From the NCBI GenBank assembly GCA_024222455.1, contig JAAEPD010000624.1, positions 1-55,941 on the forward strand: 55,941 nucleotides of DNA, written 5' to 3'. A program made the position numbers and the translations under genes. This DNA comes from Aureispira sp. Lineage in GTDB: Bacteria > Bacteroidota > Bacteroidia > Chitinophagales > Saprospiraceae. The notes below the pieces were generated by a model. The model saw nothing but the letters and a program-made list of their open reading frames with translations, ran no database searches and was not told where the DNA came from. Shown here one piece after another: positions 1-8,311 of the stretch; positions within the stretch are counted from its first letter, which is position 1; the number at the start of each line of letters is the position of its first letter.

Positions 1-1
1 A

Positions 2-100
2 GAACAGGAAATCGACACCGAAAAACTTCGATGCCGATTTACCGCCTTAGAAAAGCCATTCATTTTGCCCTTACATTTCTATTCTGCAAATGTGCTTTAG
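2..100 (+). CDS. C-terminal end of an upstream gene (partial, 32 codons)
   Basis: Frame 2 is open from the window edge to a TAG at 98-100. It reads as a plausible protein C-terminus (begins EQEIDTEKLRCRF, ends FYSANVL) with mixed charged and hydrophobic residues, and the base composition is richer in G+C than the following spacer. No family can be named from 32 residues. The other frames give less protein-like peptides. The alternative is plain intergenic DNA carrying the imperfect inverted repeat near 18-45. Confidence 0.35.
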   Translation, partial: EQEIDTEKLRCRFTALEKPFILPLHFYSANVL

Positions 101-124
101 AAAATTCGGGATGACTTATGTTTG

Positions 125-688
125 TTATTGAGTGATGTCTTGAAAATCAAGACTAGTTTGTCCTACAATAGTTACAGCGTTGATCGCATCTTTCAACGTA
201 GTATAATCTACACTTAAAGAGCTACTTGTTGGTAAAGAAGAAGGTGTTTCGGATAGGGCATAAATGGTAATAGTATAATCATGTGTACCTGCACTTGGCG
301 AACATGGTGAGGTGTAGGATATAGCAGTTCCATCCTTGTTGCCACCCATATACCAATCTCCATCATCTGCACCTCCATAGGCAATCTCTGAGACAGTTGG
401 ATCTATTCCCCAAAGCAATAAATAAGAATTTGCATTAGTTTGGTCATTAGCATTAGGGAAATGATACATCATTATAGCCAAAGATGTTGTTCCCTCAGGA
501 ACATTAGTCCAAGCTAAAGGTATTGAACTCTCAATATCGTTGACTTTTTGTTCACACTTGTACGAATCTGAGAGTTCTCCATTTTCTACAGCAGCACTAG
601 TGAGCGCAAAATCAGTGGAGCCATCCTTTTTGCAAGAAGATAATGCTAATAATGTTCCTAAGAGTATTAATAGAAATAACTGTTTCAT
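125..688 (-). CDS. YbhB/YbcL-type PEBP-family lipoprotein
   Basis: 187 aa. The N-terminus is a lipoprotein signal (MKQLFLLILLGTLLALSSC, Cys19 as lipobox cysteine), so the protein is probably membrane-anchored. The rest resembles the bacterial PEBP/Raf-kinase-inhibitor-like (YbhB/YbcL) fold: an SxxxxNGxL start near residue 31, a P-L-A-W-T-N-V-P-E-G strand near 57-66, a Y-H-F-P-N segment near 75 and a G-T-H-D-Y-T-I-T-I-Y-A-L strand near 133-144. Family members bind phosphate-like or hydrophobic ligands in a shallow pocket, but the function of bacterial lipoprotein versions is unknown. The gene lies 16 bp after the YHYH gene stop and is probably the last gene of that operon. YHYH and PEBP-like proteins commonly co-occur in Bacteroidota, which supports the call. 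Confidence 0.82.
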   Translation of the reverse strand: MKQLFLLILLGTLLALSSCKKDGSTDFALTSAAVENGELSDSYKCEQKVNDIESSIPLAWTNVPEGTTSLAIMMYHFPNANDQTNANSYLLLWGIDPTVSEIAYGGADDGDWYMGGNKDGTAISYTSPCSPSAGTHDYTITIYALSETPSSLPTSSSLSVDYTTLKDAINAVTIVGQTSLDFQDITQ

Positions 689-704
689 TGTTAAGTTTTT
701 TGAG

Positions 705-1617
705 TTATCGATTATAAATTAAAGTATCTATTTTTCCTGAGGGGCTTGTGTATATAAAAGTGTAAATAGTTTTGTCCAGATTCCAACTATAAGTTACTGA
801 GCCTGTTTGGTTATTTAAAGAATATTCTAAAGTATAACCATTGCTCCCATTAGCAGTCATGTTGGTGATCAATAAGCTATCATTTGCAGAGCTAATAGGG
901 GAAATTTGGCGTAAAACCTCTGCTGAAGGCTGTGGGCTAATCTGATCTTCTGGTGCAGAACCCTCTGTAGTTACTTCTCCACGCATAGCAGCTATCAAAT
1001 ATGGATATGTTTCTGTTCCATGGTAATGATATACACCATCACTACCTACATGACCATGATGTTCATCTAATGGCTCCATTGGAGAGCCATCAGGTTCTAA
1101 AGATCCATAAATAGCAAATCCATCTAAAGCGAATGGGTAGGTTATCACTAGTTTGTAAGTGTAGAGGTGCTGCATGGTAATGGTAATCATCGGCACGTCC
1201 AGCATGTCCTCCAAAAGCATCAAGCTCTCCAATTTGTTTGGAAATTAAACCACTTGCGTTAATAGGATTGAAGATAGGAATACCATTAACTGCTATTGCT
1301 ATTGCGCCTTTCTGAAAATGTCCTTCTATACCAATTGGATCATCTGCATAGGCAGGTTGTAGAGGAATAGACCATTTAGATTCTCCGTTTTTGAAAGCTT
1401 GTGGTATTGGAAATTGATCAATCCATGTATAGATACCTACCATCATTTGATGTTGAGCCAATCCATCACTTTCTACATAGAAATAAGTATCATCATAACT
1501 GGTGCTAACATTGCTATGTGGGGCAAATGCTAAGGCCATTGTTGTAGGATCACTTGCAGGAATAATACTATCAGCATTCTTTTTGCAGGCAAAGGCAAAA
1601 AACATACAGGCTGTCAA
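705..1617 (-). pseudogene. YHYH-domain lipoprotein interrupted by a frameshift
   Basis: Two overlapping frames together make one YHYH protein of about 300 aa. The first (from 1617) carries the lipobox-like AFAC near the N-terminus and the GGHAGRADDYHYH block, then leaves the family sequence after SDNLP. The second frame resumes with FALDGFAIYGS...EPDGSP and a second Y-H-Y-H further on (DGVYHYHGTETYPY), and ends at 705. The join falls at a CCC run at 1135-1137: removing one C gives LPFALDGF. The break is therefore a one-base insertion, either a real mutation or a sequencing error. No ATG is available at the 5' end; TTG at 1617 is the nearest usable start. The gene follows the SHD1-like gene in the same frame after a single TAG, and precedes the PEBP gene by 16 bp. 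The molecular role of YHYH proteins is not established. Confidence 0.75.
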
Positions 1618-1635
1618 TGCAGATGTGCTTATTAG

Positions 1636-2046
1636 CTATTGATTCGACCTTTTTTGTGCTCTTTTGAGCTGTCTGTAGCCAATTAGTCCAACTAAAATAA
1701 AAAGGGAAGCATAAAGAAGAGATAGAGCTAATGCAGAATAATTTAACCCTTTATTCTCATCTTTAGCAATATTGAGTTGTTTTACTTTGGACTCTTTATT
1801 AGCAATAAATTCTTGATCAGCAATCGACATTTTATCAATAGGAAATGTAAGTAATTCATGATGGTTATTTTCGATATAAACTTTACCATCTTTAGTAATT
1901 GATAAAAAACCTTTTGTGGCAATAGTCCCATCTTTGAAATGCCAAGTTTTAGCTCTTTTGTCTTGATATCCATGTCCACCAGGATGGGCAAATAGATAAT
2001 AGGCAAACACTCCAAATAGGAATGTTAGGATTAACTTCTGTTTCAT
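1636..2046 (-). CDS. Small secreted/membrane protein with SHD1-like domain
   Basis: About 136 aa from the ATG at 2046; a longer reading upstream starts at a non-ATG codon and adds a poor N-terminus. It has a signal peptide (MKQKLILTFLFGVFAYYLFA) followed by HPGGHG. The central block is A-K-T-W-H-F-K-D-G-T, then DGKVYIENNHHELLTFPIDKMS and ADQEFI. That is the pattern of SHD1-type modules (R/K-x-W-x-x-x-D-G, then hydrophobic strands and a D-x-x-F-I end). A single membrane helix near 105-125 precedes a basic tail (RQLKRAQKRSNQ). It leads the set with the YHYH and PEBP genes, so it probably acts with them at the cell envelope. The fold assignment is by pattern and the function is unknown. Confidence 0.68.
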   Translation of the reverse strand: MKQKLILTFLFGVFAYYLFAHPGGHGYQDKRAKTWHFKDGTIATKGFLSITKDGKVYIENNHHELLTFPIDKMSIADQEFIANKESKVKQLNIAKDENKGLNYSALALSLLYASLFILVGLIGYRQLKRAQKRSNQ

Positions 2047-2075
2047 AATTATTAGGTTGAATTTTTGAAAAAAAA

Positions 2076-2103
2076 CAGAGGTTGCAGTAGGGAGCAACCT
2101 CTG
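2076..2103 (-). terminator. Intrinsic terminator for the 788-aa gene
   Basis: A perfect 10-bp stem (CAGAGGTTGC at 2076-2085 and GCAACCTCTG at 2094-2103) with an 8-nt loop. On the minus strand it is followed by a run of T, about 65 bp past the stop of the 788-aa gene and just ahead of the SHD1-like gene. Confidence 0.8.
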
Positions 2104-2169
2104 TGCATAAGGGGGAGAGACTTAAACTCCACACATAAAAAACACACACATAGCTTTAAGATCTATTTT

Positions 2170-4536
2170 CTAGTAGATTCCAAGTAGATGAGCCCATTGT
2201 CCACTAGTGGTACAAGCCATTTCTTGGAATAGACGCTTCGTCAATTTTGCTTTGATTTTAGACAACTGATCAGCATCAACATTAACATAAGCACCTTTGA
2301 TAGTTACTCGATGATTATTGATATCTCCAACCAACTTTTTAAGTTTAGGAACACTGTCACCTTCACTTTTGAGGATAGGCACACCTTTGTAAGCTTTAGT
2401 TTTCACAATCAAACGAACTGCATAGTCCTCTTCAGAAAAGAAATCTTCTACAAACAATTCAGCCGCTTCTGTTCTGATTTTACCTTTGATTCCCTTAGCT
2501 TTTTTGTATAAGGCTCTACCTGCATGGTACATAGACTTGAGGCTACTAATAGTTACTTTTGCAGCATCTAAAGCCAATCCAGCTAAACTTCCAATACCTG
2601 TAAGTTCTAAAATCTTAGCTAAGATACCCATGATAGAATTGAGAATATCTACAATAAACTCTAAGAACTGACGGAATTTTTTGCCAATAGCATAGTGCAA
2701 ATAGAAATCTCTAGAATCTAAACGACTTTTTTGATCTTGTAACTCTTGAGCTTTTTCAGGATTGCCTTGACCTTGTCCAATTTTAGTAAGTTCGCCATCC
2801 AATTCTTTCGCAGCTAATTCTATTTTGGTACGATTAGCAGCCCATTCTGTATCAAAAGCTTTATATTCTTTCCAAGAAAATGTAGCCAATTGAGTATAAC
2901 GAATGGTAGAAGCAACGCCTATGAAATCCATTCCTAAAGAAGAAAGATCTTGTAAGCTACTTAATGCTTTTCCGAAGCTACTAAAGCTACCTGCAAAACC
3001 TTTACTTGCAGCTACTACAGCACTTTCAGAACGTTCTGCAGTATTTTTAACTTTGTCTGTACCATCACTTAAGTAGTTAATAATGGTTTTAAGCTTATTG
3101 ACAAACTCAACGATTGCAGAACCTCTTTTGAGTTTACTAGCTTCTGTCCAAGATTTCTTGATAGCTTTAGTATAAGTTGTTTTAGCATCATCTGCTACTA
3201 CTGAAGGACAGTATGTTTTAGACCAGTGTTCAAAAACCGTAAGCATATAGGTTTCGTCAAAAATATCCATGGTTCTAAGGTAGTTCACTGCTTCTATTGC
3301 TTTTTCATTGAACTCATCTTCAGATGCAGAATTACCTACCTTTACTTTTTTGATCAACTCATCTTGAAAAGCATTCAAATGTGCATTATGGAAAGCTTTA
3401 GTAAACTCTGTTACAGTTTGGCGCATACTTGGCTCTGTTACATCATTTATATCTTTAGTAGATAAGAGACCAACCTCAACCAATGCAGTTAGAAAAGCAT
3501 CTTTTGTTTTATATTTTGCAGGATAGATAACTGTATTATCTCCACCTGCTTCCAACAAGGTTTTGATGATGACTTGCAATTCTCCTTCTAAATCGCTTTG
3601 TTGTATGGTGATACTTGTTGGCAATATAGAAAATTCTTGATCGAAGGCAGTTATGTTTTTAGTAGCACTATCCTTAGATACAACCATCATGTTGTTGCCA
3701 TATTGCATAATGGTATTCACAGCATAGCTATATACATTTTCTTGAGCAGCCAACAAGGTAACTTGAACACTTTTAGGGTTTAATTTTGCACTTTGTATGC
3801 CACCCCAGAAATCCCAGCTGTTTAGATTCTCAGTTACTTTTCTAGTCCACAAGTTAGTTTTGAGAGTATTATAAGTCTCCTCATATATAGCCCACAAGTC
3901 ATTGTTGAGGAACATTAAGTTTGAAGCAACGCTATGTTCTGTATATACAGGTTCTGTAAGTTGAGTAGTTAAGAAGTCTTCTAATGCATTTTTAGAATCG
4001 TTCTTAGTGTTGTAAAGATGTGTAGCCAGGTTGCTTTGGAAAAACTCATTCAAGAGATCTTGCATTTTTCCACTAAACTGATGTTTTTCGTCAGTAGGTG
4101 CCCCAAATTCATCATAAACTTTCACTAAAGCAGCATGAGCAGTTGTTAGATTAGCTACATCAATGTTATTGAACCATTCTGCTATAAAATTATCTGCAAA
4201 GGCTTTTGCACTGTCACCTGCAAGGTGAGCGAATTTGCTTGGAGCAGCTTTATATAGCTCTGTTACAGATTCTCTGAAAATCATTACAGACATAAAGTTA
4301 TTAGATAAAACACTTTGCTCTTTATCGCTTAAGTTTTGAGTCTCATCTCCTTTTGATATATAGTCTATGTACTCCTCAATAGTCTCAACAGTTACAAAAA
4401 TATGATGGTTGGCAATTTTTGCTAATTCAGCTTTTACTAAATCTGAATAATCTGTGTTTGATTGATTGGCCTGAGTTAAGCTAGCTAAGTGCTCATGCAA
4501 TTTCTGGATAGCTAACATTTGCTGTGGTTGTGGCAT
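2170..4536 (-). CDS. Large helical protein of unknown function (788 aa)
   Basis: Not recognised. It starts at an ATG (MPQPQQMLAIQ) and has no signal peptide. Most of the chain looks alpha-helical and polar. A hydrophobic stretch lies at about residues 630-665 (FIVDILNSIMGILAKILELTG, then GSLAGLALDAAKV), followed by a basic segment (YKKAKGIKGKIR) and a C-terminal mixed alpha/beta region of about 100 residues that ends in GQWAHLLGIY. A soluble helical body with one late hydrophobic hairpin resembles pore-forming or membrane-inserting proteins, but that is analogy only. It stands between two terminators, so it is a single-gene transcript or depends on its own promoter in the 100-bp gap upstream. 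The neighbouring 225-aa unknown is the only obvious partner. Confidence 0.8.
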   Translation of the reverse strand: MPQPQQMLAIQKLHEHLASLTQANQSNTDYSDLVKAELAKIANHHIFVTVETIEEYIDYISKGDETQNLSDKEQSVLSNNFMSVMIFRESVTELYKAAPSKFAHLAGDSAKAFADNFIAEWFNNIDVANLTTAHAALVKVYDEFGAPTDEKHQFSGKMQDLLNEFFQSNLATHLYNTKNDSKNALEDFLTTQLTEPVYTEHSVASNLMFLNNDLWAIYEETYNTLKTNLWTRKVTENLNSWDFWGGIQSAKLNPKSVQVTLLAAQENVYSYAVNTIMQYGNNMMVVSKDSATKNITAFDQEFSILPTSITIQQSDLEGELQVIIKTLLEAGGDNTVIYPAKYKTKDAFLTALVEVGLLSTKDINDVTEPSMRQTVTEFTKAFHNAHLNAFQDELIKKVKVGNSASEDEFNEKAIEAVNYLRTMDIFDETYMLTVFEHWSKTYCPSVVADDAKTTYTKAIKKSWTEASKLKRGSAIVEFVNKLKTIINYLSDGTDKVKNTAERSESAVVAASKGFAGSFSSFGKALSSLQDLSSLGMDFIGVASTIRYTQLATFSWKEYKAFDTEWAANRTKIELAAKELDGELTKIGQGQGNPEKAQELQDQKSRLDSRDFYLHYAIGKKFRQFLEFIVDILNSIMGILAKILELTGIGSLAGLALDAAKVTISSLKSMYHAGRALYKKAKGIKGKIRTEAAELFVEDFFSEEDYAVRLIVKTKAYKGVPILKSEGDSVPKLKKLVGDINNHRVTIKGAYVNVDADQLSKIKAKLTKRLFQEMACTTSGQWAHLLGIY

Positions 4537-4585
4537 GATTTATATGATTTTATGTGTGTGTTGTATTTTTTTTAAAATAAAAATA

Positions 4586-4613
4586 GGGGAGAAAGGGACC
4601 ATCTCATCTCCCC
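4586..4613 (-). terminator. Intrinsic terminator after the 225-aa gene
   Basis: A 7-bp stem (GGGGAGA at 4586-4592 and TCTCCCC at 4607-4613) is followed on the minus strand by TATTTTTATTTT. It lies 25-50 bp past the stop of the 225-aa gene and upstream of the 788-aa gene, so it separates the two transcripts. Confidence 0.7.
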
Positions 4614-4637
4614 ATGGACTACAGACTCAAGTGTGAA

Positions 4638-5315
4638 CTAGGCTGCAGGGACAAGTTTTAGAAATTTGGCAGACATTGCTTGCACTTTTTGTAGCATTTG
4701 TTTGCTGTTTTCAATTTTATCTTCAGCCAAAGAGGACACATCCAATTCAAGAATTTGTTGCTTAAAATCTTTCAACTTAGTTCCCATCGCTAATATCTTT
4801 TTAACCTTTTCTTCCTCCTTGCGTACACGTTCTCTGAGTTGAACAGGTTTTTTCATAAGTGCTTTGTAGGTCGCAAACTCCATTTCTTGTTTAGATTCTC
4901 CCAACAATTTTTGGAGACTCATATAGATCTTTACATTTTGTTTGTGCGCACGAGCTATATCTTTTTGATATTCTCCATGGATAATTCTGAATGAAGGTTG
5001 TTGAGTAACTGAGTTAAAAAATGCATTTTCTAAGTTTTTGTATTCTTTGAACTTAGCAACAAACATGTTCATGCGATCTTTAATAACGGTTTGAATAGCT
5101 TTTTCTTCATCTTGACCTCTTCCTGAACTTGTGTTCATCCATTTGAGTAGGCTAACGGTTTTACCTCCAGATACCTTTTCTATGTCTATAGTTAATTTAG
5201 CGCCTTCCATTTTACCATTATATATAAGAGAGAAAATTGCAACACCTTGACGTTTTGCTTTGCCCAAAGATTTGATGATTTGTTTGTAGCGTTCCAATCT
5301 ATTTGGTGACACCAT
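4638..5315 (-). CDS. Unknown 225-aa protein with coiled-coil C-terminal half
   Basis: Not recognised. The N-terminal half (residues 1-75) looks mixed alpha/beta, with strands such as GVAIFSLIYNG and AKLTIDIEKV. The second half is helical and rich in Lys, Glu and Gln (for example QLRERVRKEEEKVKKIL), as in a coiled coil. There is no signal peptide. In frame, the ATG at 5315 is the only clear start, since a TAG lies at 5331-5333. A 39-codon ORF in another frame ends inside the first codons of this gene, so the true N-terminus may be longer if a frameshift is involved. The neighbouring 788-aa gene is also unknown; both lack export signals and may work together. Confidence 0.7.
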   Translation of the reverse strand: MVSPNRLERYKQIIKSLGKAKRQGVAIFSLIYNGKMEGAKLTIDIEKVSGGKTVSLLKWMNTSSGRGQDEEKAIQTVIKDRMNMFVAKFKEYKNLENAFFNSVTQQPSFRIIHGEYQKDIARAHKQNVKIYMSLQKLLGESKQEMEFATYKALMKKPVQLRERVRKEEEKVKKILAMGTKLKDFKQQILELDVSSLAEDKIENSKQMLQKVQAMSAKFLKLVPAA

Positions 5316-5418
5316 GAATAGTTCCCAATTCTATATCTAATTGGCGATTTCCTTTTAATACAGGCCTGAATGATTTCATTTCTAACTCTGTGCTGATTCT
5401 TGCTACTTTGATTACCAT
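5299..5418 (-). CDS. 39-codon ORF overlapping the start of the 225-aa gene
   Basis: The minus-strand ATG at 5418 opens 39 codons (begins MVIKVARISTELEMKSF) that end at a TAG at 5299-5301, 17 bp inside the 225-aa gene in a different frame. The peptide looks like a genuine beta-rich N-terminus. It is either a short upstream gene coupled to the next start, or the first part of the 225-aa protein separated by an indel or a +1 frameshift. No homologue is recognised. Confidence 0.4.
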   Translation of the reverse strand: MVIKVARISTELEMKSFRPVLKGNRQLDIELGTIHGVTK

Positions 5419-5464
5419 AATGCTATTTTTATTCTTAGGGTTAATGCTATTTTTTTATTCTTAG
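5419..5464. repeat. Two tandem copies of a 20-22 bp AT-rich unit
   Basis: AATGCTATTTTTATTCTTAG occurs at 5419-5438, and again with two extra T at 5443-5464. The period is 24 bp. It sits directly upstream of the minus-strand mini-ORF start, in the position of its 5' UTR or promoter. Confidence 0.75.
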
Positions 5465-5576
5465 TTGTGTTAGGGTATAACAGGTTGTCTTGTTAACGGA
5501 TTACGCTTGTTTTATGGCGATAATTAAGCCAGAGTTACCATCAAAACTGGCATCTTCAGCCAATGGACAAGATCTT

Positions 5577-5669
5577 TCAGTGAATGGTCAGAATTACTCA
5601 ATAAGTGGAAAAAAGGCTAAGTGAATGGCCATTTTTTAGGGTGGAATAGCTAATTTTGTCAGTGAATGG
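5577..5669. promoter_or_regulatory. Three AGTGAATGG repeats phased at 41 bp
   Basis: In the 349-bp divergent gap between the 39-codon ORF and the PgpH-like gene, TCAGTGAATGG (5577-5587), TAAGTGAATGG (5618-5628) and TCAGTGAATGG (5659-5669) start exactly 41 bp apart. Weaker matches to the end of the motif lie between them: AATGG ending at 5566 and TAAGTGG ending at 5608, about 21 bp from the neighbouring site. Spacing by about four (or two) helical turns suggests protein binding on one face of the DNA. No known operator is recognised. Confidence 0.5.
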
Positions 5670-5767
5670 ACACAATCCTATTTGATTTTTGTATGTTGTG
5701 TTATGTAGTACACTCTTATTAATAGAGGATGCTGAAATCAACTAAAACAAACAACTAACCTTATATA

Positions 5768-7918
5768 ATGAGTTTAAACCTGCTCAAAAATTCAATACAT
5801 ACACTTCCTCATCTATTCCGATTTGGACTAATGGGAATTTTAGTTCTATTTATTAGTTTGTTTTTTCCGAGCAATACACTATTTAATTATGAGTTTGAGC
5901 AAGGGAAACGCTGGAAGTATGACGATTTGGCTGCACCTTTTGATTTTCCTATCAAAAAATCAGAAGGGCAATTGCTCGCAGAACGAGAGTTGATTGCTAA
6001 GGATTTTACACCATACTATCGCTGGAATAAGGATATTCAAGTACAACAAAAAAAGAAGTTTGTTGCAGGGTTTTCTACCCAATTTCAGCTTATTTCTGCT
6101 CAAGATAGTCTTAGCAAAAAACCTGATTCTGCATTTTATGTCAATACAGCTCTAGGAATTATAGACTACTTGTATAAGGAGCAGATCATAGAAGTTGCTG
6201 CTCTACACCAAGCTAAGGGAGATGAATTTGTGTTTGAACTGTTAGATGCTAGTGTTGATTTGGGGGAACATAGTCTTGATGATGTGCTTACAGCTAAGGA
6301 GGCATCACAGATTTTGGTAGATACATTTACCTTGAGTCCAACAGATCCATACAGTAAACTAACATTTGATCTACTCAAAGAGGTTATTTCTGTACCTAAT
6401 ATCTATTTTGATGACTTGATTACAGAGAAGAATAAGCAGAATACCCTAAATAATTTGTCTCCATTTAGAGGAATGGTCAAGACAGGTGATTTGGTTGTTA
6501 TGCGAGATCAACTGATTGATTCTACTACGCAAGCCAAGCTGTTTTCTTACGAAGAAAAATACAATACCGAAATCAATGAGCAAAAAAATGGCTTTTTGAT
6601 TTACTTAGGTTACTTAGCTTTGACAATAGCTTTGATTGCTATTTTTGGCATTTTTATGCAGTTTTATTCTAAGCCTGTTTATGAGAATGTGAGGCATTTG
6701 TCCTTGATCTTAATGATGATAGCAGGCTATGCATACTTATCTAATGTAGTTGACGGAATTCATTTATTCAATCAATACTTGATTCCCTTTTGTATCATAC
6801 CTATTGTGATACAAAATTTCTTTTCGGCTCAGCTTGCCTTGTTTACACATATTGTTATCATCCTATTGACAAGTATGTTGTTGTCCTTAGATTATCAGTT
6901 TATTCTGATTCAGATAATTGTAGGGATGGTTGCAATTATTACCAAGCTCAAAACACGCTATTTATCTGACTTTTTTATCTCTTTATTATATATAGGGTTG
7001 GCTTATACAGCTTGTTTTATCAGCTTAGAACTGATTCATACAGGGGCTATATTCCCGATTGTGAGCGAAACAGGTAAGGTGATAGTAGAAGGTGTGCGTT
7101 GGGAAATGTTGGGCTGGATTGGTCTAAATGTCTTTTTGACGATGCTTTCTTATCCGTTGATACCTCTATTAGAGCGAATGTTTGGGCTAACCTCTGAAAT
7201 AACTTTAGTAGAGTGGGCAGATTTGAATAACCCTCTTCTAAAAGAGCTTTCTATGAAAGCTCCAGGGACTTTGCAACACTCTTTGCAGGTAGCCAATTTA
7301 TCAGAAGCTGCCGCTGAAGAAGTAGGCGCAAACTCTTTGTTGGTAAAGGTTGCAGCATTGTATCATGATATTGGTAAAATGGAAAATCCTGAGTATTTTA
7401 TTGAGAATCAAAACCAACATAATCCTCACGAACAATTATCTTATTTGGAGAGTGCCAAAATGATTCTTTCACACGTGACAGAAGGAATCAAAATGGCTAA
7501 AAAATACAGGTTGCCTAATGTAATTGTTGATTTTATTCGTAGTCATCACGGAACAACTCGTGTAGAATATTTCTATAGAAAACATAAGGCTGAAAATCCA
7601 GATATAGAGGTTGATCCTATGGATTTTACTTACCCCGGGCCTCGTCCCCAAAATAAGGAGGAAGCCATCATGATGATAGCTGATTCTTTGGAGGCAGCTT
7701 CCAAAAGCTTAAAAAATCCTAGTGCTGAGGATATTGATAATTTAGTGGAAAATATTATAAAAGGTAAAATAGCTATGCATCAATTTGATGATACTAACCT
7801 TTCTTTTCAGGATTTAGAAAAGGTGAAAATGGTTTTGAAGAAGTTACTAAAAAGTATTAACCATGTGCGCATAGAGTATCCTGGAGAGAATAAAACGGCA
7901 AAGCCAGAGAAAGAGTAG
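5768..7918 (+). CDS. pgpH: 7TMR-HDED family HD-domain phosphodiesterase (PgpH-like)
   Basis: 716 aa with the PgpH layout. A first membrane helix lies at about 18-36. A long extracytoplasmic 7TMR-HDED region runs to about 275, including GMVKTGDLVVMRDQLID near 236-252. Several membrane helices follow (275-470), then a cytoplasmic HD domain. In the HD domain, His504 (QHSLQVA) and His533-Asp534 (YHDIGK) are visible metal ligands, followed by SHHGTTRVEYFY and an MIADSLEAASKSL helix. PgpH-type enzymes hydrolyse cyclic di-AMP to pApA and so affect osmotic and potassium homeostasis. The length and order are typical for Bacteroidota. It is transcribed alone and ends 3 bp before a convergent gene. Substrate is inferred from the family. 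Confidence 0.9.
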   Translation: MSLNLLKNSIHTLPHLFRFGLMGILVLFISLFFPSNTLFNYEFEQGKRWKYDDLAAPFDFPIKKSEGQLLAERELIAKDFTPYYRWNKDIQVQQKKKFVAGFSTQFQLISAQDSLSKKPDSAFYVNTALGIIDYLYKEQIIEVAALHQAKGDEFVFELLDASVDLGEHSLDDVLTAKEASQILVDTFTLSPTDPYSKLTFDLLKEVISVPNIYFDDLITEKNKQNTLNNLSPFRGMVKTGDLVVMRDQLIDSTTQAKLFSYEEKYNTEINEQKNGFLIYLGYLALTIALIAIFGIFMQFYSKPVYENVRHLSLILMMIAGYAYLSNVVDGIHLFNQYLIPFCIIPIVIQNFFSAQLALFTHIVIILLTSMLLSLDYQFILIQIIVGMVAIITKLKTRYLSDFFISLLYIGLAYTACFISLELIHTGAIFPIVSETGKVIVEGVRWEMLGWIGLNVFLTMLSYPLIPLLERMFGLTSEITLVEWADLNNPLLKELSMKAPGTLQHSLQVANLSEAAAEEVGANSLLVKVAALYHDIGKMENPEYFIENQNQHNPHEQLSYLESAKMILSHVTEGIKMAKKYRLPNVIVDFIRSHHGTTRVEYFYRKHKAENPDIEVDPMDFTYPGPRPQNKEEAIMMIADSLEAASKSLKNPSAEDIDNLVENIIKGKIAMHQFDDTNLSFQDLEKVKMVLKKLLKSINHVRIEYPGENKTAKPEKE

Positions 7919-7921
7919 CTT

Positions 7922-8287
7922 TTACTCTGTAATGGTCATAAATTCTTTAGGAACAGGACTGTAAATAACTTGAGTCGTATACCCGTTGATATGGCTGTGA
8001 GATATAAGGGAAATATGGCCACTCTCATTAAGTTCTCCAGTGTAAACAATCTTACCAAAAGAGCTTTCTAAATCAAAATGAATATATTGGCTTTTGCTCA
8101 TTTTGAATTGGCCATAGTTTCTATGAGGGCTCTTCAAAAATTGTTCTCTATTGAACCATTTTAGAATCTCAGGAATATCATTGACAGTACCTTCCAGACC
8201 AGCGCCTAAAACCAACCCATCAAAATAAAAGCGAAGCAATTGCATATGTTTTTGAGCTTCATCAGTATAGTAGTACAAACCTTCCAT
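7922..8287 (-). CDS. Hypothetical protein, 121 aa
   Basis: Not recognised. It is a soluble, single-domain-sized protein that starts MEGLYYYTDEAQKHM and has alternating strands such as KIVYTGELNESGHISLISHS and TTQVIYSPVPKEFM. There is no signal peptide or membrane helix. It lies 24 bp downstream of the DUF5691 gene on the same strand, so the two are probably co-transcribed. It converges with the PgpH-like gene at a 3-bp gap. Confidence 0.7.
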   Translation of the reverse strand: MEGLYYYTDEAQKHMQLLRFYFDGLVLGAGLEGTVNDIPEILKWFNREQFLKSPHRNYGQFKMSKSQYIHFDLESSFGKIVYTGELNESGHISLISHSHINGYTTQVIYSPVPKEFMTITE

Positions 8288-8311
8288 TCTAGTCTATTAG
8301 GATTATAAGTT

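Noticed and set aside
18-45. Inverted repeat ATCGACACCGA / TTCGATGCCGAT near the window start, as a terminator.
   Set aside because: No T tract follows, it needs G-U pairs, and it lies within an open frame that looks like a gene end.
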